A stretch of 64,000 bases of DNA from Planctomycetota bacterium (GCA_003389215.1 QQVP01000011.1:1-64000); one strand, 5' to 3'. Shown: positions 1 through 10,828, counted from the stretch's first letter. Notes: generated by a model not told the origin, from the sequence alone. Numbers and translations: made by a program.

Positions 1-2
1 CC

Positions 3-119
3 TGGCTGGCTCGCTACCGCCGCCACAGCAAAGACTACGAGAAGACCACCGCCTCCGCCGAAGCCTTCACCTACATCGCCATGATCAACCTGATGTCAAA
101 GCGCCTCGCCAACCAATAA
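3..119 (+). CDS. IS transposase, C-terminal fragment (cut by window edge)
   Basis: The first bases encode 39 residues ending in a stop at 117-119. The peptide starts WLARYRRHSKDYEK and ends MINLMSKRLANQ, which is how IS5/IS4-type DDE transposases of the RRHSKDYEKT class end. Only the C-terminal tail is visible, so the catalytic residues lie outside the window and I cannot say whether the copy is intact. The likely end of the element follows within 25 bp (see 129-143). Confidence 0.7.
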   Translation, partial: WLARYRRHSKDYEKTTASAEAFTYIAMINLMSKRLANQ

Positions 120-128
120 ACACCTATC

Positions 129-143
129 GGGACACGTTCTAAG
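129..143 (+). repeat. Possible IS terminal inverted repeat
   Basis: The 15-mer GGGACACGTTCTAAG starts 10 bases after the transposase stop. It matches 12 of 15 positions of GAGACGCGCTCTAAG at 30328-30342, the outer end of the small inverted-repeat element there. That suggests the right terminus of this IS and a related non-autonomous copy 30 kb away. The left end is outside the window, so this is inference from similarity. Confidence 0.4.
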
Positions 144-252
144 TGTTCCCCTGACAACAGGTTGCTACGAGTCGGCTGGGAGGACCCCAGGTGCGCGATG
201 GCAGAATCTGACAAAGCCCGGCGGCGGCCAACGAGTCGCCCGAGCCAGTTGA

Positions 253-280
253 TTGACAGCTTTGCGTTAGCGGATAGGAT
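253..280 (+). promoter_or_regulatory. Candidate sigma-70-type promoter, upstream of the TPR gene
   Basis: TTGACA at 253-258 and TAGGAT at 275-280 are separated by 16 bp. It is the best promoter match in the 514-bp gap 120-633, and would give a leader of about 350 nt before the start at 634. I see no gene in that gap and no other clear signal apart from the IS end. Confidence 0.4.
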
Positions 281-633
281 GAAACTATAAGTACTTGCGC
301 AGCATGCTGTTTGGTGGATTCTGGCGGGAGCCGTGGGTGGGCCGATCACATGGCCAGCGACGTGCTTGGCCGGGATCTGTCTCGCTTGCTGAGCCGTCAC
401 AGGGCGGCCTCTGCGTGAAATCACTTTAGCCGGGGCGATATTTGCGAGAGCCGTCTCCCGGGCGCGGTTTCATCCAACTAACTGCCGGGAGCTGAACTCC
501 GAACGGTCCTTCCTACCTTGGAATGCCCTGGAGTGCCTTGAAATGGTAGCCGAGTCATCGCGCTGAATGTCCGCTTGCCGCGAGCCGATCGACGCCCCTC
601 CCCTAGCCCCTCGAACACGGAATTTTTGAATCG

Positions 634-3600
634 ATGAAGCGACTGAATATCAAGTTCTTGATTCCCTTTCTGGCCGTCGCGGTCGTGCTCGCGGTTGTCG
701 TCTACTTCCGTCACGGAACGCAGGTCGAGAAGACGGAGCAGATGTGGCTGGATCAGTCGGCGAAGGCGATTGAAGATGGTCGCGAACGCGATGCCCTCGA
801 CGATCTGAAGAAGTACCTGAAGGCGAATCCGGAAGACCTGGAGCGGGAGCAGGAGGCGGCCCGCCTGGCGGCATCGATCTTTCTGAATACGAGTCGCACT
901 CTGGAGAACTTCGTCGAGGCGAGGGGATTGCTGGAGAAGTCGGTGCGGGCAACGCGCGACCCCGAGATTCGCCGGGAGTTGGAACGACTCTTGATCGAGG
1001 TGCTTCGCGACGCGGGAAGAACGAGTGAGGCGTACGACCTGATCCGAGAGCATCTTGAGGCCACGCCGGAAGATGCCCAGCTCACCTATTGGGCAGCGGA
1101 ATGCGCCATTCGCTTGAAGAAGGAAAGCCAGGGCGAGCGTCCCGACGACTATCTCACACGGATTATCGGCTTCGTGCCCGGCAATGTAGAGCGCGAGGAG
1201 GTACCTCGTTGGGAAGAGGAAAAGGCCCTCGATATCCGCGATGTCGAGTCGTTCGCGTTGTTGGCCGAATACTATCGCGCCATTCGCGGCGATAACGACA
1301 ATGCGGACGCGGTGATTGAGGGAATGATCGACTTCAATGGAAAGTTGGACGGTTCCGAAACGCGTCGCAAGACCGCTTCGCTGGCCTGGCACCGCCGCGG
1401 CGTCTACCGCGCGCTCTATCAGTCCGATTCGGGAACGCAGAAGGAAATCGATGACGCCAAGACGGAGGTGCGCAAGGATTTTGCCAGGGCGCTCGAGTAC
1501 GATCCGCAGAACGAAAACGCTCTGTTGGCGTTGTCCGAGTTGCACATGGAAGACGGCGACATCGAAGGCGCGCGGAAACGACTCTTGGAAGCGATCAACG
1601 GCGAGGAGCCTTCGGCGAACGCCTTTTTGGGCCTGGCCCATCTCGAATGGCGTGCGCGAGATCGTGACGCCGCTTTTGCGGCCTTGGATGCGGGGTTGAA
1701 CAGAAAGGATCTCGAGAAAGATCTGAGATTGCACTTCCGGAAGTGTCGCTACTTGCTGATCGATCGCCAGGGCGAGGGGATGAAAGAGGCGATTCGAGAG
1801 ATGGTGCGGCATGAGTTGCCCCAGGTCTACATTCGCGTTGCTCGGGCTCTGCTGCCGATCTGCGACTTCAAGTGGAACGAAGCGGCCAAGGCGCTCGAAG
1901 CGGTCCAGGCGCAGGTTTCGAACGTTCCGCTGCTGAATGCGCTCGTGCTGCAGAATCGCGCCGAGTGTTACAGTCGGCTGGAGGAGTGGGACCGGTCGCT
2001 GGAGATGTACCGAGCTCTGGCGGACACGACGGGGCTCGCGGGTACGGACGAATTATTGTCGGGACACCTAATGACGCTGATCAAGTTGCAGCGCATGGAA
2101 GACGCCGAGGCGCTGCTTCTCCGCCGGCCGGGCAAGCTGGAAGACGCGCCGCCTGATATCTATGCCTTGGCCCAACTCATCGCCCAGTGGAAGCGACGCA
2201 ACCAGCTGGCCGAGACGGCCGCGCCGGACCCCGGTCAAGGGGACGAAGGCACCTTGGCGGTGAGTAACGAGCCGGTCGAAGGGGATATCGAGCAGTGGAT
2301 CGAAGAGGACAATTTCTGGGATCGCGTCGGTCAACAGTCGCGGTATCTGATCGAGAACGAAGAGGGCGACAAGGCAATCGCATTGGTGAAGGATGCCTTG
2401 GTCCGTTACGACAAGTATGTCGAGAGTCTTCCCGATGACGAAGTGCTCGAGCAGCGCGAGAAAGACAATCGGCGCGGCCTGTGGGCGAACAACTACTACG
2501 CCTACATCGGGATGATCGTTGATCAGAAGGAAGGCGAGGCCGGGGTTGCTCTGGCCTTGAGTGAGCTGGAGGCGCTGCAGGAAAAGCGTGGCGACACTCC
2601 GCGCAACGTGATCGAATCGGCCCGTGTGCTGGCCCGACCTGGCGACAAAGCGGCTCGCGAAGCCGTGCGGACGCTCGAGTCGAGAATTGCGCAGTTTGAC
2701 GAGGCGCAGCAGGCCAAGGTCTGGGTCGAACTTGGTCTCATCTATCTGCGCACCGGCGTGGCGGGGATCAGCGAATCCAAGCGTTGCTGGACGAATGCCG
2801 CGACGCTCTCGCCGAGCGACAAGCCGACGCTTCAGCAGTTGTTCGAGCTGGCTCGCCGATCTCGTGACGAAGCGGGCATGATCGAAGCCATCGAGCGGAT
2901 TCGGGCCGCCGTGGGCGAGAAGGATCCGCTCTGGAAGTACGCCACAGCGCACTACTTGATCAGTTCCGAAGTCCGCGGCGAGACCTCGCACGCCGAACTG
3001 GAAGAGGCGTTGCAGTTGGTGGAAGAAGCAATCACCGTGCGTCGCAATTGGGCCTCGCTGTACGAGCTTCGCGGCTTGATCAACGAACGCATTAACGACC
3101 CGGAGTCGGCCCTGCGCGACTTCGAGCAAGCGCGTGTGCGTGGCCTGAAGAATGTGCGGCTGCTGTCACGAATCATCGAGATGCGCATCCAACGCGGCGA
3201 GTACGCCGAAGCTCAGCGTGTGCTTCGCGCGGTCGGCCCCAACTTTCCGGGTCTCGATCGCCTCCGCGTTTACATTCAGATCGCGCGCGGGGCCGATCGG
3301 GATCGGGTGCTCAGTGCGCTCCGCGACTATCAGCAGGAGACCGACGACTGGAAGGCCCACCTCGAGAAGGCGGAATTGGCGCGCCGCGCCGCGCGAAGGT
3401 TCCTGAATGATCCCGAGTCGCTCGACGCGTTCCACCAATTGGCCGAAGACGAGTATCGCGCGGCCGTCCGCAAGGCGTCGGACATTCCCCAGACCTGGCT
3501 TTCCTTGATCAGCTTCTTGGCTTCGTCGAAGAAGGACTTGCCCTCCGCCGAGACGGTCCTTCGCGAGGCCGAAACACGCTTGCCGGACGACCAGGCTCGC

Positions 3601-5304
3601 TATGTCATGGCCCAGGGGTACATGTACGTCCAGGATTTTGCCCAAGCGGAACACTATCTGCGGGCGATTCTGGCAGGCGATCCCGACAATCTGCAGATCA
3701 AGCGCACGCTGGCCGACTACTATCTGCGGACCCGGCAAAATGCCAAAGCGATCGAGGAACTCAATCAGATCATCGATTCGCAGGGAACCGGCGCGGAGCG
3801 CGACTTCACCGATATCCTCTGGGCGCGGCGACAGCTGGCCAGCCTGTTGGCCAATACCGGGGGGCATCAGGCATTCCTCGAAGCGCTCAAGCTGTTGGAG
3901 GACAATCAAAGTCTCAAGCCGACCAGCATTCCCGACGCGCAGCTCAAGGCCCAGCTCTTGGCCCGCCGCAGCGAACCCCGCTACAAGCGCGAGGCGCTCA
4001 CGCTGCTCGACTTCATCTACCAAACCGATCCCAGCTTCTTGAGCTTCCGTTCCGCCTATATTCTCGCCAACCTGTACTATCGCGACTCTTCCCTTTCGGA
4101 AGATGAGCGATGGCGAAAGGTCACCCGCGTGATGGACCTGTTGTTGGATGAGGAGCGCGCCCGCAGCGAGGGTCGCACCGACGCGCAACGTGCACAAGTC
4201 CTCGAGTTGTACGCCTCGATGCTGCTCGACCGCGGCGATACGGCAGGAGCGGGCGCCCACATACGGCGCCTCGTTCAGCTCCAGCCGGAGTCGGCCCAGG
4301 GGGTTCGCCTGCTGGCGAAGTGGCATCTCGCCCGTCGCGAACGGCAAGCGGCCATCGACGCGATCGCCCGGTTGGCGCCGCCGTCGCCGCTAACGTTGGA
4401 GAATGCCCCCGTCCTGCTGTTCGTGGCTCGACTCTTCGACGAGCAAGGCGTGAAGGACCGGGCTCTGGCCGCCTTCGAGCGACTCGCCGAAGAGCATCCC
4501 ACGGGCAGGATTCACCTCGCCGAGTACTATGCACGGCACGACCAATCGCGCAAGGCGGTGCAGATTGGCGAGGACATCATGGCCAAGAAGGACCCGCAGG
4601 AGATGTTCACGGCCTGTCAGATTGGCGTGATTATCGTGCGTAATCTGTCCCGCGAGACCGACGGGCGTCAGGCCATGGTCGACAAGGTTGGCGAGTGGTT
4701 TCGCCGCACCGAGGAACTGGAGCGCAACCGCGAGCGACGCCTGCGGCTGCGTCTCTTGGAGGCCGACTATTCGATTATCATCAACGACAACTCCCGAGCG
4801 CTGGCCATCTTCGACGAGCTGAGTCAGCGGCGCGATATTACTGAATTCGAACAGGGACAAATCGCCAACAATCTTGCCTACCTCTTGGCGGCACGCGGCG
4901 AGGACCTCGATCGAGCGGACGAACTCGTACAACGGGCAATGCGTCTCGTCGGTCCCAATGCCGGCGTTCTCGACACCAAGGGCATCGTCCATTTGGCACG
5001 CCAGGAATGCAAGAAGTCGGTGCAGGCGATCGAGGAAGCCCTGTCGATGCGGGCCGCGGGCATGGGATTCGAACAGCACGTTCGAGGCGACGAGGCGACC
5101 TGGGCCCAGATGTACTTTCACCTCGCGCTCGCCTATCAATGTGCCGACAATCGCACCGAGGCGGCCAGGGCGTGGAAGCAGGCTCAGAACTACGGGTTCA
5201 CGGTCGAGGCAATGCGGCCGCTCCAGCCGGAGACCCACACCAAGTTGGTCGAGTGGCTCGGAAGTGCTGCCAGCGAAGTGACCCCGGCCGTCTCGGCGAA
5301 CTGA
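634..5304 (+). CDS. Very large membrane-anchored TPR protein
   Basis: A 1,556-residue protein with a short basic N-terminus (MKRLNIK), one hydrophobic segment at residues about 8-25 and then helical repeat sequence to the end. Many stretches fit the tetratricopeptide pattern, for example AARWLLE-like helix pairs around ALEYDPQNENALLALSEL (near residue 290), LRAILAGDPDNLQIKRTLAD (near 1015) and LAYLLAARGEDLDRADELV (near 1410). It is probably anchored in the cytoplasmic membrane with the TPR superhelix outside or in the periplasm, as a protein-protein scaffold. I see no enzymatic motif. Such giant TPR proteins are common in planctomycetes and none of the recognised TPR subfamilies is evident. 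The ATG at 634 puts the membrane segment at the N-terminus. It is followed 529 bp later by the first prepilin cassette, on the same strand but with its own promoter. Confidence 0.85.
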   Translation: MKRLNIKFLIPFLAVAVVLAVVVYFRHGTQVEKTEQMWLDQSAKAIEDGRERDALDDLKKYLKANPEDLEREQEAARLAASIFLNTSRTLENFVEARGLLEKSVRATRDPEIRRELERLLIEVLRDAGRTSEAYDLIREHLEATPEDAQLTYWAAECAIRLKKESQGERPDDYLTRIIGFVPGNVEREEVPRWEEEKALDIRDVESFALLAEYYRAIRGDNDNADAVIEGMIDFNGKLDGSETRRKTASLAWHRRGVYRALYQSDSGTQKEIDDAKTEVRKDFARALEYDPQNENALLALSELHMEDGDIEGARKRLLEAINGEEPSANAFLGLAHLEWRARDRDAAFAALDAGLNRKDLEKDLRLHFRKCRYLLIDRQGEGMKEAIREMVRHELPQVYIRVARALLPICDFKWNEAAKALEAVQAQVSNVPLLNALVLQNRAECYSRLEEWDRSLEMYRALADTTGLAGTDELLSGHLMTLIKLQRMEDAEALLLRRPGKLEDAPPDIYALAQLIAQWKRRNQLAETAAPDPGQGDEGTLAVSNEPVEGDIEQWIEEDNFWDRVGQQSRYLIENEEGDKAIALVKDALVRYDKYVESLPDDEVLEQREKDNRRGLWANNYYAYIGMIVDQKEGEAGVALALSELEALQEKRGDTPRNVIESARVLARPGDKAAREAVRTLESRIAQFDEAQQAKVWVELGLIYLRTGVAGISESKRCWTNAATLSPSDKPTLQQLFELARRSRDEAGMIEAIERIRAAVGEKDPLWKYATAHYLISSEVRGETSHAELEEALQLVEEAITVRRNWASLYELRGLINERINDPESALRDFEQARVRGLKNVRLLSRIIEMRIQRGEYAEAQRVLRAVGPNFPGLDRLRVYIQIARGADRDRVLSALRDYQQETDDWKAHLEKAELARRAARRFLNDPESLDAFHQLAEDEYRAAVRKASDIPQTWLSLISFLASSKKDLPSAETVLREAETRLPDDQARYVMAQGYMYVQDFAQAEHYLRAILAGDPDNLQIKRTLADYYLRTRQNAKAIEELNQIIDSQGTGAERDFTDILWARRQLASLLANTGGHQAFLEALKLLEDNQSLKPTSIPDAQLKAQLLARRSEPRYKREALTLLDFIYQTDPSFLSFRSAYILANLYYRDSSLSEDERWRKVTRVMDLLLDEERARSEGRTDAQRAQVLELYASMLLDRGDTAGAGAHIRRLVQLQPESAQGVRLLAKWHLARRERQAAIDAIARLAPPSPLTLENAPVLLFVARLFDEQGVKDRALAAFERLAEEHPTGRIHLAEYYARHDQSRKAVQIGEDIMAKKDPQEMFTACQIGVIIVRNLSRETDGRQAMVDKVGEWFRRTEELERNRERRLRLRLLEADYSIIINDNSRALAIFDELSQRRDITEFEQGQIANNLAYLLAARGEDLDRADELVQRAMRLVGPNAGVLDTKGIVHLARQECKKSVQAIEEALSMRAAGMGFEQHVRGDEATWAQMYFHLALAYQCADNRTEAARAWKQAQNYGFTVEAMRPLQPETHTKLVEWLGSAASEVTPAVSAN

Positions 5305-5833
5305 TTCGCGCCCCAGGTGGGCCTTGTTCGGACGACGATTTCGTCGCGTCGAGGGGCCTGGTCAGGGCGGCTGGTCGACGCACGTCGCAGCCCCTATCTG
5401 CCGTGCGTACAGTACCTTACATTCCGGGCCCCGTTGCCTTTTTGCGGCGTTCCTGTTCTAATACATGGCGGTCGTGGCATGGGAAGCACATGACCGGGCC
5501 AATGGCTGGGGGCCAGTCGCTGGGCAAGACCGATAGCCCGACGTCTTTATATCGAAGTGGCACCGATGTGCCTGGTTGGAAAGTGCCCGCGTCCCCGCCT
5601 CCGGAATCCTGGTCTCGCGTCTTTCCCGACGACGCGACAAGCGCAATGACCGCGAACGCCAGAGGTTCGGGTGGCGACGTGGAGTCACCATTCTTCCCAC
5701 GCGGCGGTGGCCAATTCTTTCCGGCCGTCAATCATCGGTGTGCCATCCCGTCCGCGCGTGGCGACGGCAGGGCGGTCGCGTCGGGCCAGCGGCATCGCAA
5801 GACAACGGGGCAGAAGCGAGAGGGGCAGAGTTG
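5305..5833 (+). other. 529-bp leader region of cassette 1
   Basis: No convincing gene. It holds the promoter at 5434-5462 and a purine-rich ribosome-binding stretch (GAGAGGGGCAGAG) just before the ATG at 5834. The frame that runs through from 5576 lacks coding character and is read here as untranslated leader. Confidence 0.5.
5434..5462 (+). promoter_or_regulatory. Promoter of cassette 1 (TTGCCT-N17-TCTAAT)
   Basis: TTGCCT at 5434-5439, a 17-bp spacer, then TCTAAT at 5457-5462 followed by AC. The same layout, TTGACT-N17-TCTAATAC, stands at 10450-10480 before the second cassette. It lies about 370 bp from the start codon, as the second does at about 350 bp, so both paralogues probably carry long 5' leaders. 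Confidence 0.5.
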
Positions 5834-8830
5834 ATGTTCGTTAGGAAGATTTCCATGCCACGTCGTACCTTGAATCACAAAATGCGTCAGGGTTTTACCC
5901 TCGTCGAGCTGCTGATCGTGATCGCGATCGTGATCATCCTGCTCGCGCTGCTGATCCCCACCGTCGGCACGGCGATGGCCGGTCGTCGCACGACTCAGTG
6001 TGAAAACAACCTCAAACAGTTGGCCGCCGGCATCTTTCTGCATCAGGATGCGGCGGGGCGAATTGACGCCACCAACTGGACCACGACGATTTTGGCCAGC
6101 ATCAACGAATCGGGCAGTTCGCAGTTGGACGATCTGCTGGTGTGCCCCGAGGGAATCGCCAGCGGACAGCTTTCCAGCTATGGAATGGCCAATATGGCCC
6201 ATCGCTATGGCGACGAGGACAGCGGGCGCATCGTCCTGCTCGACTACAACAAGACGATCGCGAACCTCGTCGTCGACAAGGTGAAAGATCAGGACCCTTG
6301 GTCCGAGGACTCGCCCACGTATGCGGCCCGGCATCTGGCCCGTATGAACGTCCTGCTCCAGAACGGCGGCGTGAAGAGCTATGCGGCGGAGGACATCGAC
6401 CCGCGCGAATGCGAGCTTTGGGACCGTTATTGGCGACCCTATCGCGAACGGTACCGCGTGCTCGAAGGCTGCGGGACGACGGATTCTCCGCCTACGAATC
6501 CTCCACCGGAGCCTTCCGATTCACCACCGACGAATCCGCCGCCGAATTACGACCCGCTCGATCCCACGCAGTGTACCAGTGAAGAGACAACGGTCGACGA
6601 TGCGGGTGGGAGCGTGACGACTGCGCATGACGGGGTGAGCTATACGATTCCCGCTTACCTGGTCAACTACTATCAGCAATTTGGCCTGCCGATTCCCCCG
6701 GAGGCCGGGTTCTTTCGCGAGCCGACCGTGCAGGAACCGATTCCGCCCGACAGTGTGGGGGAACCTTGGGGCTCGCTCTACCTTATGGCGGAGGGCTTTC
6801 AGACCGAAGGCACCCGGGCCATCTTCGAGTTCGACGTCGAGCCGGGGAATTACCACGTGTGGGCGTATTGGATCGGCAGTTCAAAACACGCGGCAAGCGC
6901 TCCGGTGCAGATTCTTGACGGCGATTCGCCGGTAAGCGGCGGGGTGTTTACCGTCAATCAGGAGCGGTCGTCCGAGCAGTATGCGGCCGATCAAGGCCAA
7001 ACGCCTTTGATGCTCAAGGACGCGGATGGCTATTCCAAGGGCTGGTACAAATTGGGGCCCGCTCCGCATCAGATCACCGGCACGCAGCTGAAGGTTGTCT
7101 TCTCGGCCAACGCGGGCGCGGCAAATGCGACAGCGGGTGCGCAAGAATTTGTCGTTGCCGACGCGGTGCGGATCGCTTGTGCCGATGAGCAGGCCTACCA
7201 CGCCGACCGCTGTCAGGACGAAAAGCCCGATCCGGTCGACGATGCGCAGGCGACGGCCACCGTCGCCTGGCAGACGGAGTCGGCGGCCGACGCGTACGAG
7301 GGAAGTCATCACTGGGCGTCGGGCGAGAGCCAAGGCTCGGAAACCGTGACCTTCAACCTGCCGGAACTGATTCCAGGTCAGTATCGGGTGTGGACGTATT
7401 TCGTTCCGGACTCCGATCAGGCGACCAACGCTCCGTTCACGGTCTACGATGGAAACAAGCAGTATGGAACCGTGCTTGTCGATCAATCGAAGGCCTACAC
7501 GGGCGCCGACCTGGATGGCGACGGGCGGCTGTGGTACTTGGTCGGCGAATACGAGATCCGCCGCCGCACGGGCGTGCACGTCAAGGTCTCGAACAATGCC
7601 AATGGAAAGGTCGTGGCCGACGCTGTGCGTTTCGAGTGCTCTTTTGCCTCCTACGGTACCGGCCCCTCGGATTGTGATCAGTACAACCCTCTATACGGGC
7701 GAGAATGCAAGCAATACTATGCTGAGGATTACGGAGCGAGCCAGGCCAGTGAGGAGGCTGTGGCCAACGCGTTGGGGTGGATTTCGCGGCACCAGTATTC
7801 CGGTGGCTACTGGAGTTTCGATTTTACTGCGGCAACTTGTCCGTACATCGACGCGCCAGAGCCATGCGAATCGCAGTGTGACTACGTTGGATCGTATGCG
7901 GACAAGCGCGTTGCGGCCACGGGCATGGCGCTGTTGCCATACCTCGGTGCCGGTTTTGGTCCCACGCATGCCGACTATGGAGAGGTCGTCGCGCGCGGGA
8001 TCAACTATTTGATCAGCGAGATCGACAGTAACGGCATTCTCATCACAGGCCAGGATTCGATCAGCAAGCAGGGATATGAGCATGCCATCGCATCGATCGC
8101 CGTCGTGGAGGCATTGGGAATCTGCCGACAGACCGGATTTGGCGACGTCGATCAGGCGGCGCTCTATAACGCGGCCATCAGTGTCGTTTCGCGGGCTGTC
8201 GGTTGCAAAGGGCCGAATGGAGGCTGGGGCTACGTTTGTGGTAGCGAGGACGACACGACGGTCACGGCTTGGGCCTACCAGGCATTGATGGCGGCGCGAG
8301 CGGTCGCCATCGATTTCGAGTCCATGGCAGCTCCGGATGGTGCGACCGCGGACGTCGTGAGATTTCTCGATTTCGTGCAGACGGATATGGTCGATGGGCT
8401 AGGGTCTCAGTATTACTACGGACAGATGAAGGGGATGATGCCCGCGAGAATGTACTTCGCCGAGGACTCTTCACGAAGCTCCGGACCTTTCCTTAGGCTT
8501 AACACGGGAACTCCGACTTCGCATCCGGCGATGCAAGCAGCGGCCGGGCTCGAACTCGATCGTATCTCGGGTGGCATGGTGGCCGAGTCGTATCGAAATT
8601 ACTACGCTCATCATTTCATGAAGGACATGGGCGGCACTTACTGGAGCACGTGGGATGACGCGATGGCGACTTACTTGCTCGAGACGAACCCCCAGCCCAC
8701 AGAAGGTCATGTCCGCGGTAGTTGGCAGATTGGGGGTGTGACGCTCGCAGCGCCGTGTGCCAGGCTCTGGGATACAGTTCTTGGCTGTATGGTGCTCGAG
8801 GCCTACTATCGTTATTCGCAAAGCCTTTAG
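5834..8830 (+). CDS. Prepilin-like / golvesin-like / terpenoid-cyclase-fold fusion protein, copy 1
   Basis: 998 residues. The N-terminus is a type III prepilin signal: basic leader, cleavage at G20|F21 ([14 protein letters not shown]), hydrophobic helix, then CENNLKQL as in planctomycete DUF1559 proteins (to about residue 205). A Pro-rich linker with DSPPTNPPP repeated follows (216-240). Two beta domains resembling golvesin C-terminal/xanthan-lyase accessory domains come next (about 250-450 and 470-600), each ending in VADAVR(I/F). The rest (about 627-998) looks like an alpha/alpha toroid of the prenyltransferase/squalene-cyclase fold: [52 protein letters not shown], ending YYRYSQSL. No DCTAE or DxDD cyclase signature is seen, so an enzyme activity is not claimed. 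The start ATG follows GAGAGGGG; ATG 5855 is an alternative. It probably sits in the envelope through the pilin-like helix. Paralogue at 10829; an LRR lipoprotein follows 82 bp downstream. Confidence 0.8.
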   Translation: MFVRKISMPRRTLNHKMRQGFTLVELLIVIAIVIILLALLIPTVGTAMAGRRTTQCENNLKQLAAGIFLHQDAAGRIDATNWTTTILASINESGSSQLDDLLVCPEGIASGQLSSYGMANMAHRYGDEDSGRIVLLDYNKTIANLVVDKVKDQDPWSEDSPTYAARHLARMNVLLQNGGVKSYAAEDIDPRECELWDRYWRPYRERYRVLEGCGTTDSPPTNPPPEPSDSPPTNPPPNYDPLDPTQCTSEETTVDDAGGSVTTAHDGVSYTIPAYLVNYYQQFGLPIPPEAGFFREPTVQEPIPPDSVGEPWGSLYLMAEGFQTEGTRAIFEFDVEPGNYHVWAYWIGSSKHAASAPVQILDGDSPVSGGVFTVNQERSSEQYAADQGQTPLMLKDADGYSKGWYKLGPAPHQITGTQLKVVFSANAGAANATAGAQEFVVADAVRIACADEQAYHADRCQDEKPDPVDDAQATATVAWQTESAADAYEGSHHWASGESQGSETVTFNLPELIPGQYRVWTYFVPDSDQATNAPFTVYDGNKQYGTVLVDQSKAYTGADLDGDGRLWYLVGEYEIRRRTGVHVKVSNNANGKVVADAVRFECSFASYGTGPSDCDQYNPLYGRECKQYYAEDYGASQASEEAVANALGWISRHQYSGGYWSFDFTAATCPYIDAPEPCESQCDYVGSYADKRVAATGMALLPYLGAGFGPTHADYGEVVARGINYLISEIDSNGILITGQDSISKQGYEHAIASIAVVEALGICRQTGFGDVDQAALYNAAISVVSRAVGCKGPNGGWGYVCGSEDDTTVTAWAYQALMAARAVAIDFESMAAPDGATADVVRFLDFVQTDMVDGLGSQYYYGQMKGMMPARMYFAEDSSRSSGPFLRLNTGTPTSHPAMQAAAGLELDRISGGMVAESYRNYYAHHFMKDMGGTYWSTWDDAMATYLLETNPQPTEGHVRGSWQIGGVTLAAPCARLWDTVLGCMVLEAYYRYSQSL

Positions 8831-8912
8831 CAGTCTTCGTCGACGACCGGCTGACGTTCGCGAGCGATTTGCGACCCTGGCGAATTCACGATAGAACTGG
8901 GAGCTGGACGAC

Positions 8913-9770
8913 GTGCGCTGGACCAACGGGAGGTATTTTCCAAGAGACGGGCGTCGGCGCTTGCTCCTCTGCGGCGTGATGTGCGCCGTGACGGCTGTTC
9001 TGGCCTCGTGCAATCGCGATCCACAGTCCACGGTTTCGACCACCTGGGCGGAGCAGCTTAGTCGTGAGGAGACACGGAAGTTTCGCTCGATTATGGATTC
9101 TCATCCGGGCGTGATCGTTCAACCGGTTCCCTTGGAAAGTCGCGCAACCAAATCCCGCGCGGGGATCAACGTATCAGTCGCCCAGAGTGTCGATCTTGAC
9201 GAGAAAGCCGTCGACGCGATCCGCGAAGTTCAGCGCACACGGCCCATAAGCATGCTTCGTTTGAAGTCGGAATACGTCCAAGACGGCGATTTCGGTTTCT
9301 TGCTGGAATTGAACGATTTGGAGTTTCTCGAAGCGTCGAGTTCCAGTTTCGGCAATGAAGAACTGAACTACGTCGCTGAGTTGTCAGGCTTACGAGTCTT
9401 CGAGGCCTGGAAGTCCCGGATCACGGATGATGGATTGAAGAAGCTCGCGGACACCGAGAGCTTGCAGGCCGTGACGCTTGCGAATTCTCGAGTCACCGGC
9501 AGCGGCTTTGCAGCTTTCGCCAATCACGCCAATCTCTTGCACGTCGATGTCAGCGGAACCAAGTTCGACGATGAAGGCCTTCGGAATCTGGCCAAGATTC
9601 CGAACTTGACGTCGATCATCGCGGTCGGCACCAAGGTCACCGATGCCGGTCTGGCAGAGCTCGCGAAACTCTCCAACCTAACTTATCTCAACGTCGAGTC
9701 GACCGACGTCACCGCGGAGGGAGCCCAGCGGTTGCAGAACGCCCTTCCGAAACTCAGACTGTATCGCTGA
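8913..9770 (+). CDS. Leucine-rich-repeat lipoprotein, copy 1
   Basis: 285 residues from a GTG start with GGGAG 10 bases upstream. A twin of basic residues and a hydrophobic stretch end in a good lipobox (VLASC, Cys about residue 33), so this is probably lipid-anchored. Residues about 90-285 are ribonuclease-inhibitor-type LRRs of the short planctomycete kind, repeating L..L.V..T.VTDAGL..LAKL.NL. It lies 82 bp behind the prepilin-toroid gene on the same strand and has a clear paralogue at 14738 behind the second prepilin-toroid gene. The shared arrangement suggests the two proteins work together; the binding partner is unknown. Confidence 0.75.
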   Translation: MRWTNGRYFPRDGRRRLLLCGVMCAVTAVLASCNRDPQSTVSTTWAEQLSREETRKFRSIMDSHPGVIVQPVPLESRATKSRAGINVSVAQSVDLDEKAVDAIREVQRTRPISMLRLKSEYVQDGDFGFLLELNDLEFLEASSSSFGNEELNYVAELSGLRVFEAWKSRITDDGLKKLADTESLQAVTLANSRVTGSGFAAFANHANLLHVDVSGTKFDDEGLRNLAKIPNLTSIIAVGTKVTDAGLAELAKLSNLTYLNVESTDVTAEGAQRLQNALPKLRLYR

Positions 9771-9852
9771 ACCTGCATCGCCGGGTCACGCCCGCACCTT
9801 TTCCACCTGCCTGTTTCGCGATTAGCAGATCAAACACGGAAAGGCCGCCCGC

Positions 9853-10233
9853 TTGCGCTTCAGCATACTTCTTGCCATCGCTCTGGCCGGGGCCCTGGGG
9901 GCTCTCGTTCGCTATGCCGTGATGGAATGGACCGTCCGCCTCTGGGGCAGCAGTCTGTTCTACGGCACGTTGGCCGTGAATGTCGCCGGCTGCTTGTTGA
10001 TTGGCTTTCTCTTCCATGCCAAGATCGGCCTCTCGACCGAGCTGCGGCTGATTCTGGGCAGTGGCTTTCTCGGCGCGCTGACGACCTTCTCCGCGTTTGG
10101 AATGGAGACCTTTGCCGCTGCCCGCGAGGGGCGCGTCGAGGCCGCCGTGGCGAACGTGGCGGCCAATCTGGTACTCGGTCTGGCGGCCGTCGCACTCGGT
10201 TACTTTTTGGCCGGACGGCTGACCGCAAGTTGA
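9853..10233 (+). CDS. fluC: Fluoride ion channel Fluc/CrcB
   Basis: 126 residues, the usual size for the family, with four hydrophobic segments. It shows the family motifs GALGALVRY (near residue 13-21), GTLAVNVAGCL (near 37-47) and GFLGALTTFSAFGMET (near 74-89), the last containing the pore TTFS stretch. Fluc channels are dual-topology dimers of the inner membrane that let fluoride leave the cell. The start appears to be TTG at 9853. The upstream gap is only 82 bp and I could not find the conserved fluoride riboswitch pattern in it. The gene lies alone between the two prepilin cassettes, same strand, with no obvious functional link. Confidence 0.93.
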   Translation: MRFSILLAIALAGALGALVRYAVMEWTVRLWGSSLFYGTLAVNVAGCLLIGFLFHAKIGLSTELRLILGSGFLGALTTFSAFGMETFAAAREGRVEAAVANVAANLVLGLAAVALGYFLAGRLTAS

Positions 10234-10828
10234 CGCGCGACGGCAACCCTCGGCTTCCCGTCGCGTCGTTCCACGTTTCTCCGCACCACGGTCTCGCTAC
10301 CTTCGCCGCGCGGCCGCTTCCGATCATCGGGAAAGCCGCGAGCCGACGACGTCTTTACTCGTGAGAGAAGGATCGCGCTTAATGCCGACTTTGCGGGCCC
10401 GTGCCGCGCAGGTCGTGCCGCGGAGGACCGATTGGGGCGTTTGCCATGCTTGACTTGGCCCCAGCGACAGGCTCTAATACGGCAGTCTTGCGACACACCG
10501 CAGGACAGGCCAGCCCCCGGGCGCGCTCCGACAGGTCTTTCACCGAGGCAATGGTGAGCCCAGCGTGCGAATGGCGACGATCCCGATTCACCACCTCAGG
10601 GCACGAGGCGAATCCCGGATCGGCGCTCCCTTCTCGACTCTTATCCGGCCAGTCTTGCTGCGCTGTCGTGCGGCGGTCTGTCGGCCGGACACACGCTCGA
10701 TCGGGCCGGCAAGCGGGGGGCTCCAGAGGCGTCGAGGAACACATCAAGAGGGATTTCCAGTGAGCTGAGGATGATGGACGGTCAAGCGGGCTAGCTTCGG
10801 GGCGAAGTCGATTCGGAAGCACGAATTC
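10234..10828 (+). other. 595-bp leader region of cassette 2
   Basis: No convincing gene on either strand; short frames here lack coding character. It carries the promoter at 10450-10478. No clear terminator for fluC was found. Confidence 0.5.
10450..10478 (+). promoter_or_regulatory. Promoter of cassette 2 (TTGACT-N17-TCTAAT)
   Basis: TTGACT at 10450-10455, 17-bp spacer, TCTAAT at 10473-10478, followed by AC. It matches the promoter at 5434-5462 in both boxes (one base differs in the -35), in spacer length and in distance to the start codon, which supports both calls. Confidence 0.55.

Noticed and set aside
5007..5834. Plus-strand frame between the TPR and prepilin genes
   Set aside because: Overlaps the TPR gene end and shows no coding character; read as leader.
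9771..9852. Fluoride riboswitch before fluC
   Set aside because: Only 82 bp are available and the conserved pseudoknot core could not be found.
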